52,178 bases of DNA from NCBI GenBank assembly GCA_009920765.1, contig RFZJ01000020.1, positions 1-52,178 on the forward strand, read 5' to 3'. The first letter of the stretch is position 1. The number at the start of each line of letters is the position of its first letter. This DNA comes from Planctomycetota bacterium. Lineage in GTDB: Bacteria > Planctomycetota > Planctomycetia > Gemmatales > Gemmataceae. The position numbers and the translations under genes are program-made. The notes below the pieces were generated by a model that worked only from the letters and a program-made list of their open reading frames with translations, ran no database searches and was not told where the DNA came from. Below, one piece after another: positions 25,534-34,118 of this stretch.

Positions 25534-26298
25534 ATGAGCAGCGAAAACCTCAAACAATTATTGGAACAAATCCGGGCAGGAAAACTAAGCGTTGCGGAGG
25601 GTGTGGAACAACTTTCCTCCACCCAGGTAGGCACGCCTGCATATGCCAACCTCGACCTCGATCGTGCCCGTAGGTGTGGCTTTCCCGAAGTGATACTCGC
25701 AGAAGGGAAAACCCCCGAATGGCTTGAAGGCGTGGTTGCAAGGCTTATCCAGGCAAATCAAGATTGTTTTGCAACCCGGCTGAACCCAGAGCAATCGGCA
25801 CGGCTACGAAAACTTTACCCGACTGCTGAGTTGGATGAAACCGCACGCACCTTTCTGCTTCGGGCCCAAGGAAAAACCATAACTGCATCCAAGGGAATGG
25901 TGGCCTTTCTTACTGCTGGCACGGGCGATATCCCCGTGGCTCGTGAAGCGATGAACACCGCAAGCGCCCTTGGAATCGGGGTCAAACTAATCCCAGATGT
26001 GGGGGTTGCTGGCCTACATCGCCTTCTAAATAATTTAAGTTCCTTCAAAGATTCGGATGCCATCGTGGTAGTTGCTGGAATGGATGGCGCCCTTCCAAGC
26101 GTAGTTGGCGGATTAGTTGATTGCCCAGTGATTGCAGTACCAACCAGCATAGGCTATGGTACCTGTTTTGGTGGCCTCTCCGCATTACTAACGATGCTAA
26201 ATGCCTGCTCAGCAAATGTAACCACGGTAAACATTGATGCAGGATTCAAAGCAGGATATATAGCAGCCCTGATCGCCAGAAAAGCAAACAAAGGTTGA
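25534..26298 (+). CDS. larB: Nickel-pincer cofactor biosynthesis protein LarB
   Basis: 254 residues, normal for LarB. An N-terminal helical part (about 1-110) is followed by an AIR-carboxylase (PurE)-like domain with VAFLTAGTGDIPVAREAMNT, IPDVGVAGLHRLLNNL, VVVAGMDGALPSVVGGLVDC and VPTSIGYGTCFGGLSALLTM. LarB carboxylates and hydrolyses nicotinic acid adenine dinucleotide to pyridinium-3,5-biscarboxylic acid mononucleotide, the first step to the nickel-pincer cofactor of lactate racemase-type enzymes. LarC, LarE and LarA are not in the window, so the rest of the pathway must be elsewhere or missing. The gene is divergent from the oxidoreductase. Confidence 0.93.
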   Translation: MSSENLKQLLEQIRAGKLSVAEGVEQLSSTQVGTPAYANLDLDRARRCGFPEVILAEGKTPEWLEGVVARLIQANQDCFATRLNPEQSARLRKLYPTAELDETARTFLLRAQGKTITASKGMVAFLTAGTGDIPVAREAMNTASALGIGVKLIPDVGVAGLHRLLNNLSSFKDSDAIVVVAGMDGALPSVVGGLVDCPVIAVPTSIGYGTCFGGLSALLTMLNACSANVTTVNIDAGFKAGYIAALIARKANKG

Positions 26299-26325
26299 GT
26301 GAATAAGGCTGGGTGTAGGGCGAAT

Positions 26326-27336
26326 CTATTCTGAGGCGATAACTTCGCCACCAGAACGAGTAACATAGTTTGCAAGATTTTTAAGGGAGGTATTTTCGTT
26401 AAGAAAACGAACCGAACCATCAGAGAAGGCAAAATTAGCCCCGCCATTATGAAAGCTATAGAAATTATGCCCCCACTCGTTTGAGTTGTTAATTTTCATG
26501 GTTCCCGGAATGGTACCTGTTGAAATATGCCAGGGGGTGCGCTGGCCGATACCGTAAGCATTATCGGTGGTGGCCCAAGCGCCCCCTCGAGCTCTGGCAC
26601 GAACAGCGCCCAAATATTGAACTGGGGTCATAATTTTACCCCGCCAAACATCCTCGCGCCCGGCACACTCAGCCAGCAAGATAGTATTACTGGTTCCATC
26701 CACAATATCATTCATACGGTTGGAATAATTAAATGCCCAGGGAGGGGAAGTGGTTGTATCTTGGCCGTGCCAACAAAGAGCGCCCCTAAGATCAGTGCCT
26801 GCAGGGATTCGGTCAGCCACAGGAAGCTCGTTATTGATTTCCCAAAACACACCGGTGGGAGCAAAGTAATCACCACACGCACCTTCTTTATCTACCACTC
26901 GCATTCCAGTGGGCGTAGGCACTGCAACCGTCTCGGGTTTATTTTGCATACGGGGCTGAACAGGGGTTGTCGGACAATTGAAAATCTTAAGGTTGGCTTT
27001 AACAATGTCTTGATTTGGGGGAACCCACCAATCATAGGTGTAAGTATAAGAAGCAAGCCTATTACCTTCTTCCAAATAAGGCAAAAGATAGACCACCCAA
27101 TTATGCCAGCGTATCACCGGATCAGACTTATTAGTGTAGGCAAGAGGGAACATTTGATTGGTGTTTTCATAATTCATCAGCGCGAGAGAAATCTGCTTGA
27201 TGTTATTGGTACACTGGATTCTGCTGGCTGCATCGCGAACTTTTTGAACCGCAGGCAACAGCAAGCCAATCAATACCGCAATAATTGCAATAACCACAAG
27301 CAATTCGATAAGAGTAAAAGCTTTTCGCCTGAGCAT
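26326..27336 (-). CDS. DUF1559 protein with prepilin-type N-terminus
   Basis: 336 residues. The N-terminus [20 protein letters not shown] is a type IV prepilin/pseudopilin leader with cleavage before Phe in KAFTLIE. The following DUF1559 (SBP_bac_10-like) domain holds [17 protein letters not shown] and [20 protein letters not shown]. The C-terminal [16 protein letters not shown] matches the H-x9-DG motif of this family. Planctomycetes carry very many of these; they probably form pseudopili or surface fibres, but the role is unproven. AGGGG eight bases before the ATG supports the start. The closest neighbours are unrelated. Confidence 0.94.
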   Translation of the reverse strand: MLRRKAFTLIELLVVIAIIAVLIGLLLPAVQKVRDAASRIQCTNNIKQISLALMNYENTNQMFPLAYTNKSDPVIRWHNWVVYLLPYLEEGNRLASYTYTYDWWVPPNQDIVKANLKIFNCPTTPVQPRMQNKPETVAVPTPTGMRVVDKEGACGDYFAPTGVFWEINNELPVADRIPAGTDLRGALCWHGQDTTTSPPWAFNYSNRMNDIVDGTSNTILLAECAGREDVWRGKIMTPVQYLGAVRARARGGAWATTDNAYGIGQRTPWHISTGTIPGTMKINNSNEWGHNFYSFHNGGANFAFSDGSVRFLNENTSLKNLANYVTRSGGEVIASE

Positions 27337-27483
27337 TTAAACAACCCCTAAAATCATAAAACTTCAAACAGCATTAATGATAGACGTAAAAAAAGGCGGG
27401 TTCAAACCAAAAAACATTAGAAAACCATCAAAAGGGTTAAAATAATCGGAGTTATACAACTTTAATGAATTAAATCGAACGAT

Positions 27484-28479
27484 TTAGCTGCTGATATTAG
27501 TATCTTTGACAAAATAAAGGGGTCGGTTTTTAACTTGTTCATAAACCCTGCTTATATACTCTGCCAGAATCCCCTGCCCAAACAACACCCCTGAAGAACA
27601 AAACAATAAGATTGAACCCATTAAAATCCAAAGAGCGTATTCAAATTGCAATTTGCAAAACAAAGCCAAAACAAACCCGGAGAGCAAACAGATTGAGGCG
27701 AGTAAAAAGAAAAGACTCAAGGCATATATAAAATTAGAAGGCGCTTTTGAAAATGAAAAAAGTGCATCGATTGCATAACGAAAAAGTTTGACAAAACCAA
27801 ACTTGGAATTCCCCGCAAACCGTTCCGAAGGCGTAAACGAAACTACTGCTGTGGGATATCCTATCAAGGAAACCAATCCGCGAAGATACCGATGCGACTC
27901 CTTGAACTGCAGCAACGAATCCAGCGCCCTACGGGAAAGCAATCTGTAATCCGAATACCCCGATCGCATCGTTCGAACATCACTGCCAATAACCTTGAAA
28001 AACAACTTGCGAAAAATCTTCCTAAAGGAGAAACCCTCAGCCACTTCTTCCCGCTTTGCGAGGACAACATCATTCCCTTTTTTCCAAAGGGCGATCAATT
28101 GAACAATCAATTCAGGCGGATGCTGCAAATCAGAATCCAAGGTGATAATTAGATCCCCCTTGGCCTTTTCCAATCCTGCGGTAATTGCAGCCTGATGGCC
28201 GAAGTTCTTGCTCAATGAAATATAAAAAAAACGCTCATCTACATCCGCAATTTCTTTCAAAATAGAAAGGGTACGATCTGTCGACCCATCATCCACAAGA
28301 ATAATTTCGAATTCAAAGTCAGCAACCAGATCTAAAAGAACCTTGGTTAACTCCTTGTAAAAAGGAAGGACCACCTCTTGTTCCTGATAGGCTGGGCAGA
28401 CAACACTAATCTTAGCCTTAACACTTTTGCCTGCCAAAAAAGCTTCGTCGTTTTGCGTGAACTGGTAGCTTTTAAACAT
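27484..28479 (-). CDS. GT2 glycosyltransferase, polyprenyl-phosphate type
   Basis: 331 residues from ATG at 28479, which overlaps the upstream gene by 8 bases; longer in-frame starts run deep into that gene. The GT-A domain has ISVVCPAYQEQEVVLPFYK, ILVDDGSTDRTLSILKEIAD, LSKNFGHQAAITAGLEKAKG and ITLDSDLQHPPELI with the metal-binding DxD-like DSD. Two C-terminal membrane segments (FIYALSLFFLLASICLLSGF and YALWILMGSILLFCSSGVLF) follow. This is the GtrB/ArnC/DPM1-like layout, which transfers a sugar onto polyprenyl phosphate at the inner membrane face. Third gene of the ChbG-GT87-GT2 operon. Confidence 0.9.
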   Translation of the reverse strand: MFKSYQFTQNDEAFLAGKSVKAKISVVCPAYQEQEVVLPFYKELTKVLLDLVADFEFEIILVDDGSTDRTLSILKEIADVDERFFYISLSKNFGHQAAITAGLEKAKGDLIITLDSDLQHPPELIVQLIALWKKGNDVVLAKREEVAEGFSFRKIFRKLFFKVIGSDVRTMRSGYSDYRLLSRRALDSLLQFKESHRYLRGLVSLIGYPTAVVSFTPSERFAGNSKFGFVKLFRYAIDALFSFSKAPSNFIYALSLFFLLASICLLSGFVLALFCKLQFEYALWILMGSILLFCSSGVLFGQGILAEYISRVYEQVKNRPLYFVKDTNISS

Positions 28480-29686
28480 CCTGGCAATTATCCTCGGGAT
28501 TCTTGATCCAAATGGCAGCAAACGCCAAGTACTGCATAAAAAACAATGCCGCCCCCATGGGATGAAAACCGATTGCATGCAGCTTGCTGGCTCCAGAAAA
28601 AGCCCCAGCACCAAGCGCAAGAACAAAAAAGATAACACCCATTGCGGAAAAAATCCATCGCGAAATCAATCGTGATCCAATTCCATCTAAAATAGCGCAA
28701 GCAAAAGCAGGTGCAAGAATTGCATAAGTACTCGATTCCGTGGATGGCCCGAACAAAGTGAGCCACCCAAACCCTAAACCAACGACCAAAAGGGAGAGTT
28801 TGCCAGGCCCAACCCCTTTAAATCTCGCACCTAAAACAATTAGCCCAACTCCCAAAGCAGTCAGGGCCTGAATAACCCGATAAAACTCATGCGAAATAGG
28901 AAGATTGAAATACCGGATGATCAACCAAAAATCCCTATAGGCCACCTCGAGTATTAACATCGATCTATCGCCGGACTTTAAAGTCCCCAACCATTCGACA
29001 TATTGAGAATAAACATAAGTTGGTGATTGGCACAAAAAGGGCAAAATGCAAAGAGTTAAAATTCCAAACATAAAGCCGGGCAGAAACTTCCATGGAAAAG
29101 CCAGAACCATCAAAAAAACAATAAACAAGGGAAATATTTTAAAGATCACGCCAACACTTAAGGCACACCCAGCCCAAAAATATTTTCCCTCAAGAACAAA
29201 ACTCAAACCCAAAAGAAGCCACCCCATCATCAACAGGTTTACCTGACCATTATTAAAACTTGTTAGGGACAAAGGCATAAGCAAAAGAAAAGCCAATCCA
29301 AGAGAATTATCTTCCTCCCGGATCTTACCAGCCATGCTTACCCAGCGATAAAAACCATACAGAAATGAAGCAAGGCCAAACAAACGCCAAACAACTCCGC
29401 CTAGCGAATCACCCAGATAATAAAACGGGACGAACAGGATTGTAGCCGGCGGGCAGTAACGATAAACATCCCTAAGAAACCCCTCTGAAGGCTCTAACTG
29501 ATAGGTGCTAATTCCATTGAACCAATTGAAAACCGCATGGGAGTAGATGTGATAAACTGAATGATTGTATGGTTTTAAATAAGCTCTGACAGAAACAACA
29601 ACAGCACAAATAAGCCAAAGGATGATGGCCAAGGTCAAAAAATTGATTTTTCGCCTAGTTGGAGTGGAAACAATTTCAGGCGGCAT
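28472..29686 (-). CDS. GT87/DUF2029-type membrane glycosyltransferase
   Basis: 404 residues with about ten hydrophobic segments. Features include DVYRYCPPATILFVPFYYLG after the first large loop and LTSFNNGQVNLLMMGWLLLG, the NGQxN pattern typical of GT87/DUF2029 (PimE-like) GT-C enzymes. A GT-C enzyme would use a polyprenyl-phosphate sugar as donor on the outer side of the membrane. This fits the adjacent GT2 enzyme, which would make such a donor. The gene overlaps its upstream neighbour by 11 bases and its downstream neighbour by 8, so all three are probably translated together. Acceptor unknown. Confidence 0.82.
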   Translation of the reverse strand: MPPEIVSTPTRRKINFLTLAIILWLICAVVVSVRAYLKPYNHSVYHIYSHAVFNWFNGISTYQLEPSEGFLRDVYRYCPPATILFVPFYYLGDSLGGVVWRLFGLASFLYGFYRWVSMAGKIREEDNSLGLAFLLLMPLSLTSFNNGQVNLLMMGWLLLGLSFVLEGKYFWAGCALSVGVIFKIFPLFIVFLMVLAFPWKFLPGFMFGILTLCILPFLCQSPTYVYSQYVEWLGTLKSGDRSMLILEVAYRDFWLIIRYFNLPISHEFYRVIQALTALGVGLIVLGARFKGVGPGKLSLLVVGLGFGWLTLFGPSTESSTYAILAPAFACAILDGIGSRLISRWIFSAMGVIFFVLALGAGAFSGASKLHAIGFHPMGAALFFMQYLAFAAIWIKNPEDNCQDV

Positions 29687-30584
29687 TTATTACCGCCTCG
29701 CTTTTTTTCACAATATCTGAGGGATCAAGAATCTCAAACCCAGATTGACTCGCCAGGCGGGTGAATGTGCCATCCGCCAAAAATTGCAACTCTTTCGGGC
29801 GCATGGCAATGGAGGCGCTATTTAATTCGCCATCCCTCCCAACAAGGGTTTCATCATAAAAACCAGGATGGCACATCCATTCTGCGAAATTGCTTTTAAT
29901 ACTACCAATCCTGCTGGAGTAAAAATTTCCGTCTGAAGTTTGCGCCGGATCGCAAAGCCCCGCTAGGATATTTGGCCCGGGAAAACCAAGCCTATTCAAT
30001 CGTTCCGCATTTCTATGACCTAAATAAGACAAAATTACCCTCTTTATTCTTGATCCTGGAAGAGCAATTAGCGATCCGCTTTCCTCGGCCACCCTACGCA
30101 TCCAAGGCCTGATGTTGTTGTTAACAAAAAGCAGGTTTAGTTTTTCTCCAACCGGATTAAAAACTGCGATATGTTGGTGCGTATTTACGATCAGTGGAAA
30201 GTTGCCTGTAAGTTGTTTAAAACGAAATAACTGGGCTTCTAATTCATCATAAATCTGATTGCCATCAAGCAAACCCAGCAACCACCTTGTTATGAATGTT
30301 TTAAGAGGGAAGAAAAAACCATGCCTGTCGACCAAAGTCGAAACCTTGGAAGGGTGAAGGATTGGTTTATCCAATGTAAGATTGGGATGCCAACCGACAA
30401 GAAGATTACAATTAGATTTTTTTAATAAGTCCATGGCATGTTCAGCAAACGGTGTATTAACAAGGAGAACTGTGCCACTAAGAGCGTGTCCAAAACTGGC
30501 GCAGTGAACAATGCCTTCGGAAGTTTTTGGGCCAATGCCAAAATCATCCGCAATCACAAGCAATTTACGACGCTCGAAACTCAC
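29676..30584 (-). CDS. ChbG/YdjC-family carbohydrate deacetylase (HpnK-like)
   Basis: 302 residues starting at GTG, with AGGT seven bases upstream. The metal site is visible: IADDFGIGPKTSEGI (DD), WHPNLTLDKP (His; HxNLT is typical), and NTHQHIAVFNP (HxH). This set is characteristic of the YdjC/ChbG fold, which removes acetyl groups from N-acetylated sugars; HpnK, a hopanoid-associated member, has the same layout. It is the first gene of an overlapping operon with GT87 and GT2 enzymes, so deacetylation of a lipid-linked sugar is a reasonable inference. No hopanoid genes are visible nearby. Confidence 0.88.
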   Translation of the reverse strand: MSFERRKLLVIADDFGIGPKTSEGIVHCASFGHALSGTVLLVNTPFAEHAMDLLKKSNCNLLVGWHPNLTLDKPILHPSKVSTLVDRHGFFFPLKTFITRWLLGLLDGNQIYDELEAQLFRFKQLTGNFPLIVNTHQHIAVFNPVGEKLNLLFVNNNIRPWMRRVAEESGSLIALPGSRIKRVILSYLGHRNAERLNRLGFPGPNILAGLCDPAQTSDGNFYSSRIGSIKSNFAEWMCHPGFYDETLVGRDGELNSASIAMRPKELQFLADGTFTRLASQSGFEILDPSDIVKKSEAVINAA

Positions 30585-30710
30585 ACCATTTACCTGAGAG
30601 TAAAGTACCAGGGATAATGTGAAAAATTGTAAATAAAAGAATCAGAAACAAAAAGGCCAATCAGCTTACATAAATGAAAGCATAGTTGAACCCATTGAGG
30701 GAGATTAGAG

Positions 30711-30781
30711 CTGGGGAACTAGGATTCGAACCTAGACAAACTGCTCCAGAGGCAGTTGTGCTACCATTACACCATTCCCCA
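30711..30781 (-). tRNA. tRNA-Gln (anticodon CUG)
   Basis: On the minus strand a 71-base cloverleaf starts TGGGGAATGGTGTAATGG. The 7-bp acceptor TGGGGAA pairs with TTCCCCA, followed by discriminator G. The anticodon stem ACTGC/GCAGT encloses the loop CTCTGGA, so the anticodon is CUG, decoding CAG. The T arm has CTAGG-TTCGAAT-CCTAG. The 3' CCA is not encoded. The first base pair U-A and the G-rich acceptor fit bacterial glutamine tRNA. Confidence 0.95.
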
Positions 30782-30956
30782 AGAAAATAAGGCCTTAGCT
30801 CCTCATTAAAGTGCTAATTCTTAGTATTTTAATTTTACAAAACACAATGACTACTATCAATTCATCAGGGGATTATAAGCAAGGATTACTTGCAAATACC
30901 GGGAAAATATCAGAAAATTGAGAATCATGTATAACTAATTTGAGACCCTTGCAACC

Positions 30957-33041
30957 ATGTCGCCCAAAGATTTGGAAGAGATAGATCATTTAATTTATGC
31001 CCTCGAAAGCAAGGGGTTGGACAACATAACCACAATTATCAAGGAAATTTGCAAAGATAAGCCTCATCTTGAAGATGCGGTTCGCAAACGCCTGGTTGCA
31101 TTAAATAAAATGACATGGCTTTCCGATGATGCTAGTTCTCCAGAGGAAAATAAACCAGAGGTGCTATTTCAATTCGTAAGCGGAGACGAACCTATCCCCG
31201 GTGTGATTCTGGAAAAACTCATCGGGCATGGTGGATTCGGCCAGGTTTGGAAGGGTAAAAGCGAAACCATTCCAGCACTGGCAATCAAAATATTGCCCAA
31301 AGACAAAAGCTCGACCGAAATTGAAAAAACAACTCTGGCATGGCTCCAAACCATGGATCATCCACATCTCTTGAAAATATTTGAATTCAAGGAAACACAA
31401 AACTTTTTATTCGTGCTGATGGAGTTGGCTGATGGAACCCTTTTCGATGCATTCAATGCTGCCAAAAAATCCGGGACAACCCACCTGCCTTTTTCAAAAT
31501 TACTCCCTTTCATGCACCAAACTGCTGCTGCAATTGATTTCCTTAATGATCCCCAACATGGCATAGGCAATCAAGGCATCCAGCATCGCGACATTAAACC
31601 TCAAAATCTTCTTCTGGTGAATGGTGTTCTTAAAGTTGGTGATTTTGGACTGGCACGATTGCTTTCGCACACCATGACAAGCCATACCGGTACCCTGACT
31701 CTGGCTTATGCAGCACCCGAATTCTTTGAGGGAAAAACCTACAGGCAAAGTGACCAATACAGCCTTGCTTGTACTTTTTGCCAGCTTGCAACTGGAAAAT
31801 TACCCTTTGATGGTTCAGCCGCAGAAATAGTTGCCGGGCATCTCCGAGGGACTCCCAATCTTCAACTACTACCGAAGGATCAAAAAGCAGTAGTCGAAAA
31901 AGCATTATCAAAAAAACCACAAAACCGCTGGAATGATTGCCAGGAGTTCGTCAATAACCTGGAAAAATCCAGCTTAAAAAATCTGTTGTTAACCCGTAGG
32001 CAAATATTGGGTGGAAGCGCAGCAGGATTGGGACTTGCTTATTTAAGCTACCACTTAATATCAAGATCAGAAGTGCGCGACCAAGACCCATGGCAATTAA
32101 AAATTTCCAACCCTTCCTTTATTCACAAATTATCCCCGCAACATCATTTTGGCCCGGTTCGTGAAATTTCAATCGGATCCATGCTTTTTAAAAATCCTCC
32201 TTCAAGAAAAACCATGGGTATTTCCAACGGCGCTTTCGGCCCCGCGGTCTGGAATATTCAATCAGGCGCTTTGATCACCACCTTTGGCAAAGAGCATGGC
32301 GGCGCCTGCGCCACTCTTGCCCCTCTTGAGGGCACATTTGCTGCAACTGGCTCAGATACAAACAATATCGCCCTTTGGAACCTTAACACCAATACCCTGG
32401 TAAAAGAATTAGAAGGGCATAAATCTAGCGTTAATAGTGTGCAATTTTCCCGGGATTCATCAAAAATCGCATCATGCGCCTGCGATGGACTTATTAAAAT
32501 ATGGGATTTTAAATCAGGTGATTGTACCCACACTTTCAATGCGGAGAGTAGAATCACCTACACGCTTGCGTTTGGCCCCACGGGGGCTTGGATCGCTACA
32601 GGAAATTGGGATGGCAAAGTGCAGATTTGGAACCTCGAAAAAAAAACTAAAACCGACTTGGGCTCCCATCCAGGAAAAGTATGGCGGATTATTGCCGCCG
32701 AGAACAGCAAAACTTTAATCACATCTGGAACTGATGGTTTTGTAAAAATATGGGATATTAGCTCTGGAAAAGAAACCTACTCACTGGAACATTCCCACGA
32801 AATCACAGGGCTTTACCTTGTGGAAAGAAATTACCTGTTTGCAGGCGGAGAGCACAAGGTTTATGTTTACACTTGGCCCGATCTAAAAATGCAATACACG
32901 ATCGATATAACCAACGACATAGAAACATTAAGTGCCTGCATCAAGGATGAAAAATTTATCTGCTTGAGCGTGGGTACAAAAAAAGAGGGCACCTTTATTT
33001 TTGCCCTTCCGATGGCAGATACCAAAACAAAAACCGTGTAA
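30957..33041 (+). CDS. Ser/Thr protein kinase with C-terminal WD40 repeats
   Basis: 694 residues. The kinase domain (about 80-340) has a glycine loop GHGGFGQV at 90-97, Lys in ALAIKIL at 111, HRDIKPQN at 210-217 and GDFG at 228-231, so all key catalytic residues are present. One hydrophobic segment follows (ILGGSAAGLGLAYLSYHLIS, about 351-370), preceded by TRRQIL. The C-terminal half has WD40 repeats (for example LEGHKSSVNSVQFSRDSSKI, IKIWDFKSGDCTHTF and GFVKIWDISSGKETYSLEH). The layout places the kinase in the cytoplasm and the propeller beyond the membrane. Such kinase-WD40 fusions are expanded in planctomycetes; the substrate is unknown. It ends 3 bases from a convergent gene. Confidence 0.93.
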   Translation: MSPKDLEEIDHLIYALESKGLDNITTIIKEICKDKPHLEDAVRKRLVALNKMTWLSDDASSPEENKPEVLFQFVSGDEPIPGVILEKLIGHGGFGQVWKGKSETIPALAIKILPKDKSSTEIEKTTLAWLQTMDHPHLLKIFEFKETQNFLFVLMELADGTLFDAFNAAKKSGTTHLPFSKLLPFMHQTAAAIDFLNDPQHGIGNQGIQHRDIKPQNLLLVNGVLKVGDFGLARLLSHTMTSHTGTLTLAYAAPEFFEGKTYRQSDQYSLACTFCQLATGKLPFDGSAAEIVAGHLRGTPNLQLLPKDQKAVVEKALSKKPQNRWNDCQEFVNNLEKSSLKNLLLTRRQILGGSAAGLGLAYLSYHLISRSEVRDQDPWQLKISNPSFIHKLSPQHHFGPVREISIGSMLFKNPPSRKTMGISNGAFGPAVWNIQSGALITTFGKEHGGACATLAPLEGTFAATGSDTNNIALWNLNTNTLVKELEGHKSSVNSVQFSRDSSKIASCACDGLIKIWDFKSGDCTHTFNAESRITYTLAFGPTGAWIATGNWDGKVQIWNLEKKTKTDLGSHPGKVWRIIAAENSKTLITSGTDGFVKIWDISSGKETYSLEHSHEITGLYLVERNYLFAGGEHKVYVYTWPDLKMQYTIDITNDIETLSACIKDEKFICLSVGTKKEGTFIFALPMADTKTKTV

Positions 33042-33044
33042 ACT

Positions 33045-33791
33045 TCAATGGAATTTTTGTTTGGCAAGGCCGGAAAGGTTGTCAGTGCCAATGCGTTGAA
33101 CCCCCGATTCAGCCTGAATTTTCCAACATTCGGGAAGATCCGGAGCACCCCAAAACCTTAATTGCTGCTTGGCAGATTCAGCTTTCAAAGCCATGGCTTT
33201 GAGTTTGTTTTTTTCCATTTCAGGCATGGACCCTTTACCTTTCCAGGAAAAATGCCTGGACCAAGGCATACTGACCCAGGGAAAAGTCTCTGCTTGGGCA
33301 CTTTTTCCCAAATCGCCCTCTCTGCCATCAAGGCGCAACAAATTGCTTTTCCCAGCACAGACCCAATCACGCGGCATGTTTCCTGAGAGTAAAACTTTTA
33401 CCGGGGCGTTATCTTTTTCTCCAACCTTGGCAAAAAGTCCGGGGTAACGACGAAGCTGCTGGTCGAGTAGCATGGCGCAATGTTCTGCTTCATTGGATTT
33501 TATATCCACCATGAGCCAGATATTTTTAAGCTTGCCTTCTTTATGAAGCTTGGAGAGGGGTAAAAGATAAAGGCTTTCCAATGTTCGTTCAGGCTTTATT
33601 TCCCAAAAGAAATGCGCGACCAAAAGGTCATTCTTTGCCAAAAAAACATCTGCTTCAATGCTGTCAAAACCTTGATCAAGTGCATCGAAAAGGGGGCGCG
33701 GATGCAAATAATCATTATGCGCATGAAACGAAGGCTTACCTACCGTCTGCATGGGCAAGAAACCAAGTGCCATAATACAAAGAAATTTCAT
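33045..33791 (-). CDS. GDPD/PI-PLC-like phosphodiesterase (AIM6-type)
   Basis: 248 residues. A short hydrophobic N-terminus (MKFLCIMALGFLPMQTVG) looks like a signal peptide. SFHAHNDYLHPRPLFDALDQ and GFDSIEADVFLAKNDLLVAH carry the His, Glu-x-Asp and second His expected of the glycerophosphodiester phosphodiesterase TIM-barrel active site; the HAHNDY start is typical of the AIM6-like branch. A later DIKSNE segment supplies another conserved acidic residue. It probably cleaves a phosphodiester outside the cytoplasm; substrate unknown. It is convergent with the kinase gene, with stops 3 bases apart. Confidence 0.82.
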   Translation of the reverse strand: MKFLCIMALGFLPMQTVGKPSFHAHNDYLHPRPLFDALDQGFDSIEADVFLAKNDLLVAHFFWEIKPERTLESLYLLPLSKLHKEGKLKNIWLMVDIKSNEAEHCAMLLDQQLRRYPGLFAKVGEKDNAPVKVLLSGNMPRDWVCAGKSNLLRLDGREGDLGKSAQAETFPWVSMPWSRHFSWKGKGSMPEMEKNKLKAMALKAESAKQQLRFWGAPDLPECWKIQAESGVQRIGTDNLSGLAKQKFH

Positions 33792-33811
33792 TGGCGTCTT
33801 TCAGTTGCGTC

Positions 33812-34105
33812 CTAAGAAATACAAGATGCTTCAAGATCCGTTCTTCGGACGAGTTGGTTGGAATGCCTACCTTTTTGCAGCTCGAATATCATTGGAGGTT
33901 CCAAGATTTCACCAGAGATGGTTCTGCAACTTTTATGTTTAACAAAACTTTGAGAAAAAGCTTCTGAAAGGCATTTTTCGCAGGCTAGAGCATAAGTTTT
34001 CAACTCTTCAACGCCCCCATCACTCCAGCGAGAGGCAATTTTATAATTGGCCAGATTCTTACAAGAGGGCTGATAACAAAAAACTTTGTAAGGTTTCATA
34101 GGCAT
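33812..34105 (-). CDS. Small zinc-ribbon-like protein downstream of rnc
   Basis: 97 residues. Two cysteine pairs, FCYQPSCKN (C-x4-C) and LACEKCLSE (CxxC), are spaced about 30 residues apart, as in a zinc ribbon, with a third Cys in KSCRTISG. The C-terminal part is charged (GRHSNQLVRRTDLE). I recall similar small proteins in other planctomycetes but cannot search for them. It starts 13 bases after the rnc stop, so it is almost certainly co-transcribed. Function unknown; a nucleic-acid link is a guess from the neighbour. ATG at 34105, or 34099 two codons in. Confidence 0.65.
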   Translation of the reverse strand: MPMKPYKVFCYQPSCKNLANYKIASRWSDGGVEELKTYALACEKCLSEAFSQSFVKHKSCRTISGEILEPPMIFELQKGRHSNQLVRRTDLEASCIS

Positions 34106-34118
34106 GAGAAATACCCTG

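Noticed and set aside
1644..26298. Functional link between the D-2-hydroxyacid dehydrogenase and LarB as a lactate pathway
   Set aside because: The genes are about 23 kb apart, the dehydrogenase substrate is unknown, and no lactate racemase gene is visible, so the link would be guesswork.
33162..33447. Plus-strand frames inside the GDPD-like gene
   Set aside because: They are shadows of the minus-strand gene, which has a signal peptide and the conserved His/Glu/Asp motifs.
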